From the NCBI GenBank assembly GCA_947584955.1, contig CANPWS010000041.1, positions 1 to 8,732 of the forward strand: DNA of 8,732 bases, given 5' to 3'. This document shows, piece after piece, positions 6,183 through 8,732 of this stretch (positions are counted from its first letter, which is position 1; every line of letters begins with the position of its first letter). The position numbers were made by a program, and so were the translations under genes. This DNA is from an uncultured Bacilli bacterium. GTDB lineage: Bacteria; Bacillota_I; Bacilli_A; RF39; UBA660. The notes below the pieces were generated by a model. That model saw nothing but the letters and a program-made list of their open reading frames with translations, was not told where the DNA came from and ran no database searches.

Positions 6183-8524
6183 TAGACTATAAAAAAAGAC
6201 CGGGAAATGAAATATATAATATAGGTAAACTTAAAAAAGAAGAAAATATAACAATAAGTATTATTACACCTTTTTATAATGGTGGTAAAACTCTTGAAGA
6301 AACATATAGAACTGTAGTAAGTCAAACATATCCTTTTTTTGAATGGATAATTGTAGATGATGGATCTAAAGATGAAGAATCTTTAAAGATTTTAGATAAA
6401 GTACAAAAAATGGATAAAAGAATTAAAGTATTTTATAAAGAAAATGAAGGACCATCTGTAGCAAGAGATTTTGGTATAAATAAATCTGATGCTAATTCAA
6501 AATATATATTTTTCGTAGATTGTGATGACTTAATGGAAAATACAATGTTAGAAGTTTTATATTGGACATTAGAAACTCATCCTGATGCATCTTTTGCATA
6601 TACAACTATGGTAAATTTTGGAGATGCAGAATATACTTGGGAGAAATATTTAACAGTTAGACAACAAAAAGAAGAAAATTTAATTTGTATAAGTTCTATG
6701 ATAAAAAAAGAAGATTTAATTAGTGTAGGATGCTTTGGTATAAAAGAAAAATCTATGTATGAAGATTGGAATTTATGGTTAAAACTATTGGCAGCCGGTA
6801 AAAAACCAATTAGAGTAAATGCTCCTATATTTTGGTATAGAATAAATAATACAGGTGAATTTTCTAGGGCAAAACAAAATCATGAACGAGCTATGGAATT
6901 TATAAATAATTCTGCAGCAAAAATAAAAAGAGATGTAGAGATTATACAATTTCCTAGAGCAGGGCAAATAGCACCTTTAATTAAAGAAAGAAATTTAATA
7001 TTACCAAAATATAAGAGTGATAATAAAAAGAATATATTATTTATATTTCCATGGACTATCTTAGGAGGAGCAGATCTTTTTAACTTAGAATTAATTAAAA
7101 GATTAGATAAAGATAAATATAATATTATTTTAATAACAACACTACCTAGTAATAATGAATTAAGACATGATTTTAGTAATGAAATAAATGAATATTATGA
7201 TTTAACAACTTTTTTAGATAGAGAAGATTATATAAATTTTGTTGATTACATAATAGATTCAAGAAACATTTATACATTATTTATAGGTAATAGTAAAATA
7301 GCTTACTATATGTTACCTTATTTAAAAAATAAATATGAAAACTTATCAGTTATAGATTATATTCATTCAATAGATTTTAATGATCCTAAAGGAGCTTTTG
7401 GAAGATGTACACAAGATATGGATAAATATATTGATAAAACTTATTGTTGTAATAAATTTACAAAGAATCAGTTACAAACTTTATTTAATAAAAAAGATGT
7501 TGAAGTTATATATATAGGTACAGATGAAAAAAGATTTAATCCAACAAAATTTAATAAAGAAGAAATAAAAGATAAATATAATATTCCTAAAAATAAATAT
7601 ATAATATCTTTTATAGCAAGACTAGCTGAAGAAAAAAGACCTCAAATGTTTATACAAATTGCAAAGTATTTATTAAATAAAAGAGATGATTTACATTTTA
7701 TAATAGTTGGAGATGGTTACCTATATAAAGAAATTTCTAAAGAAAAAACAAAAAACATATCAGTATTAGGATCACTAATGAATACTGAAGAAATATATGC
7801 AATAAGTGATGTAACTGTAAATACTTCAAGATTAGAAGGTTTAGCTTTAACTTCATTTGAATCATTATCTATGAATGTTCCTGTATTAACATCAGATGTA
7901 GGAGGACAAACTGAACTAATAGATGACAATGTAGGAAGAGTAGTACATTATAAAGAAAATCAAACAAAAGAAGAACAATTAAAAGAAGTACAAGAATATT
8001 GTAAAAAGTTAGAAGAAATATTAAGTAATTTAGATGAGTTAAAATCTAATTGTAGAAATAAAATTATAAATGAAAAATATACATTAGATAATATGACTAA
8101 AAAAATAGAAAATATATTTGATACTATAAAATCTAAAAAAATAATTAATATAGATAATGCTAAATTAATATATGAACTATCCTTAGAAAATTTATATCTT
8201 GAACATTTTTATAATACTAAGAATTACTTAGAAAATAAATTTGGAATAGAACTAACAATGGATAATAAAATAGTAGAAAAAACTAAAAAACAATATATAA
8301 AAGAAAAAATATATAATTTTTTTAGTAGTTATAATTCTGTTAAAGAAGCTAAACGTATTTTAAACTTAATGCATATAACTTATCATTTAACTTTTGGTTT
8401 ATTAAAAAATATAATTTACTTTATAAAATATTTAATACTAGGAATATATTCATTTATTATGATAACATTGAAAATAATTAAGAAGAAATTTATAATTAAT
8501 AAAATAAAAAACATTCTATCATAA
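6179..8524 (+). CDS. Bifunctional GT2-GT4 fusion glycosyltransferase
   Basis: This 781-residue protein joins two complete transferases. The N-terminal GT2 (GT-A) domain, about residues 24-250, has SIITPFYNGG (27-36), VDDGS (59-63), GPSVARDFG (91-99), the DxD site VDCDD (113-117) and the catalytic-base region YEDWNLW (194-200). After a linker, the GT4 (GT-B) domain at about 284-650 has LGGADLFN (295-302), IARLAEEKRP (479-488), VGDG (510-513) and an intact E-x7-E, Glu553 to Glu561, in RLEGLALTSFE. Both active sites look functional, so one polypeptide could add two successive sugars by one inverting and one retaining linkage. The remaining 130 residues include a hydrophobic stretch (about 736-765) and a Lys-rich end that could attach it to the membrane. 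Fusions with this opening occur in Bacillota glycan clusters beside ABC exporters (recalled, not searched). The ATG at 6179 has AGGTGA 4 nt upstream. It is the last gene of its block; the sugars are unknown. Confidence 0.92.
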   Translation: MIDYKKRPGNEIYNIGKLKKEENITISIITPFYNGGKTLEETYRTVVSQTYPFFEWIIVDDGSKDEESLKILDKVQKMDKRIKVFYKENEGPSVARDFGINKSDANSKYIFFVDCDDLMENTMLEVLYWTLETHPDASFAYTTMVNFGDAEYTWEKYLTVRQQKEENLICISSMIKKEDLISVGCFGIKEKSMYEDWNLWLKLLAAGKKPIRVNAPIFWYRINNTGEFSRAKQNHERAMEFINNSAAKIKRDVEIIQFPRAGQIAPLIKERNLILPKYKSDNKKNILFIFPWTILGGADLFNLELIKRLDKDKYNIILITTLPSNNELRHDFSNEINEYYDLTTFLDREDYINFVDYIIDSRNIYTLFIGNSKIAYYMLPYLKNKYENLSVIDYIHSIDFNDPKGAFGRCTQDMDKYIDKTYCCNKFTKNQLQTLFNKKDVEVIYIGTDEKRFNPTKFNKEEIKDKYNIPKNKYIISFIARLAEEKRPQMFIQIAKYLLNKRDDLHFIIVGDGYLYKEISKEKTKNISVLGSLMNTEEIYAISDVTVNTSRLEGLALTSFESLSMNVPVLTSDVGGQTELIDDNVGRVVHYKENQTKEEQLKEVQEYCKKLEEILSNLDELKSNCRNKIINEKYTLDNMTKKIENIFDTIKSKKIINIDNAKLIYELSLENLYLEHFYNTKNYLENKFGIELTMDNKIVEKTKKQYIKEKIYNFFSSYNSVKEAKRILNLMHITYHLTFGLLKNIIYFIKYLILGIYSFIMITLKIIKKKFIINKIKNILS

Positions 8525-8526
8525 AC

Positions 8527-8544
8527 TAATGATTTCTTTCATTA
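8527..8544 (+). terminator. Weak hairpin after the fusion gene, doubtful terminator
   Basis: TAATGA (8527-8532) and TCATTA (8539-8544) form a 6-bp stem around a TTTCTT loop, 3 nt after the TAA at 8522-8524. Only one pair is G-C, and the downstream T-run is broken, so termination would be weak at best. It directly precedes the -35 of the next gene's promoter. Confidence 0.25.
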
Positions 8545-8545
8545 A

Positions 8546-8574
8546 TTTACATTTTAAAATATACATGTTAAAAT
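8546..8574 (+). promoter_or_regulatory. Promoter for the second ABC permease, extended -10 type
   Basis: TTTACA at 8546-8551 (five of six -35 bases) and TAAAAT at 8569-8574 (five of six -10 bases) are 17 bp apart. A TGT immediately before the -10 gives the extended -10 motif. Transcription would start near 8581, only a few bases before the ribosome site at 8583, so the leader is very short. The second permease may therefore be expressed separately from the preceding block. Confidence 0.5.
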
Positions 8575-8582
8575 AATTATGT

Positions 8583-8588
8583 AGGTGA
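8583..8588 (+). promoter_or_regulatory. AGGTGA ribosome-binding site that selects the second of two ATG codons
   Basis: Two in-frame ATG codons follow each other at 8590 and 8593. The AGGTGA lies 1 nt before the first and 4 nt before the second. Since the other GGTGA-type sites in the window all use 4 nt, the ATG at 8593 is the likely start. Confidence 0.65.
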
Positions 8589-8592
8589 GATG

Positions 8593-8732
8593 ATGAAGGA
8601 CATAAAACTTTTTTTTAGTAATCTAAAAAAATATAATAAATATGCTGTAAGAGGTGCTAAAGCAGAATTAAAAAGTGAAGTAGCCGATTCTTATTTAAAT
8701 TGGCTATGGTGGATAATAGAACCAATATGCTT
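8593..8732 (+). CDS. N-terminal part of a second ABC-2 polysaccharide export permease (RgpC/TagG-like)
   Basis: The first 46 codons and two bases of a gene running off the right edge are visible. After a basic amphipathic N-terminus comes AKAELKSEVADSYLNWLWWI (residues 23-42) and then EPIC. The S-Y-L-N-W-L-W-W-I/L-x-P block is the entry to the first membrane segment in a distinct branch of ABC-2 polysaccharide and teichoic-acid permeases, including RgpC-type proteins of streptococci. The rest, and any ATPase partner, lie beyond the window. It is not a copy of the permease at 3356-4147: the equivalent region there reads YKRSVLGILWSLLFP. It has its own probable promoter and sits 68 nt after the fusion transferase. 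It likely starts another exporter operon, for a second glycan or another part of the same one; which cannot be decided here. Confidence 0.85.
   Translation, partial: MKDIKLFFSNLKKYNKYAVRGAKAELKSEVADSYLNWLWWIIEPIC

Noticed and set aside
1..8732. CRISPR array, tRNA or rRNA, insertion sequence, toxin-antitoxin or phage-defence system
   Set aside because: No spaced repeats, cloverleaf-like or rRNA-like stretches, transposase frames or defence domains were seen; nearly all the sequence is taken up by glycan genes on one strand.

Overview
This window reads as part of a surface-glycan (capsule, teichoic-acid or O-antigen-like) biosynthesis and export locus from a very low-GC bacterium, most likely a Bacillota (Firmicutes) member. 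The evidence is extreme A+T bias, near-exclusive A/T-ending codons (TTA, ATA, AAA, AGA), Shine-Dalgarno sites, bacterial -35/-10 promoter matches, and protein families typical of gut Bacillota. TGA is used as a stop and Trp is TGG, so this is not the mycoplasma code. Genus cannot be set from the sequence. AGGTGA-type ribosome sites are also common in AT-rich methanogens, but the promoters and proteins fit a bacterium better.

Layout: (i) 1-201 is the C-terminal end of a membrane protein, possibly a MraY/WecA/TagO-like polyprenyl-phosphate sugar-phosphate transferase, closed by a hairpin that overlaps its stop codon. (ii) A good promoter (233-262) leads into three overlapping glycosyltransferase genes: GT4 (294-1385), GT2 (1375-2316) and GT2 (2313-3257). 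(iii) After a 98-nt AT-only-like gap with a possible weak promoter comes a second close-packed block: ABC-2 permease (Wzm/TagG type, 3356-4147), its ATPase (Wzt/TagH type, 4167-4898), a GT4-like protein with a C-terminal coiled coil (4911-6182) and a large GT2-GT4 fusion (6179-8524). (iv) A separate promoter (8546-8574) drives a second, different ABC-2 permease whose first 46 codons are in the window (8593-end). All genes are on the + strand.

How they work together (inference from families): the glycosyltransferases, with six catalytic domains in five proteins, build a heteropolysaccharide on a lipid carrier at the inner face of the membrane. The permease/ATPase pair moves the finished chain across. 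No Wzy polymerase or Wzx flippase is visible, which agrees with an ABC-dependent route. The ATPase has no carbohydrate-binding extension. The second permease suggests another exporter, and so perhaps another glycan, starts at the right edge.

I found no tRNA, rRNA, CRISPR array, insertion sequence or attachment site. No stretch of more than about 100 bases lacks a gene. I do not see a wholly new system; the points most worth a second look are the GT2-GT4 fusion with a membrane-prone tail, the two dissimilar permeases, the altered GT4 motif at 4911-6182, and the ribosome-binding sites that double as the last codons of upstream genes.
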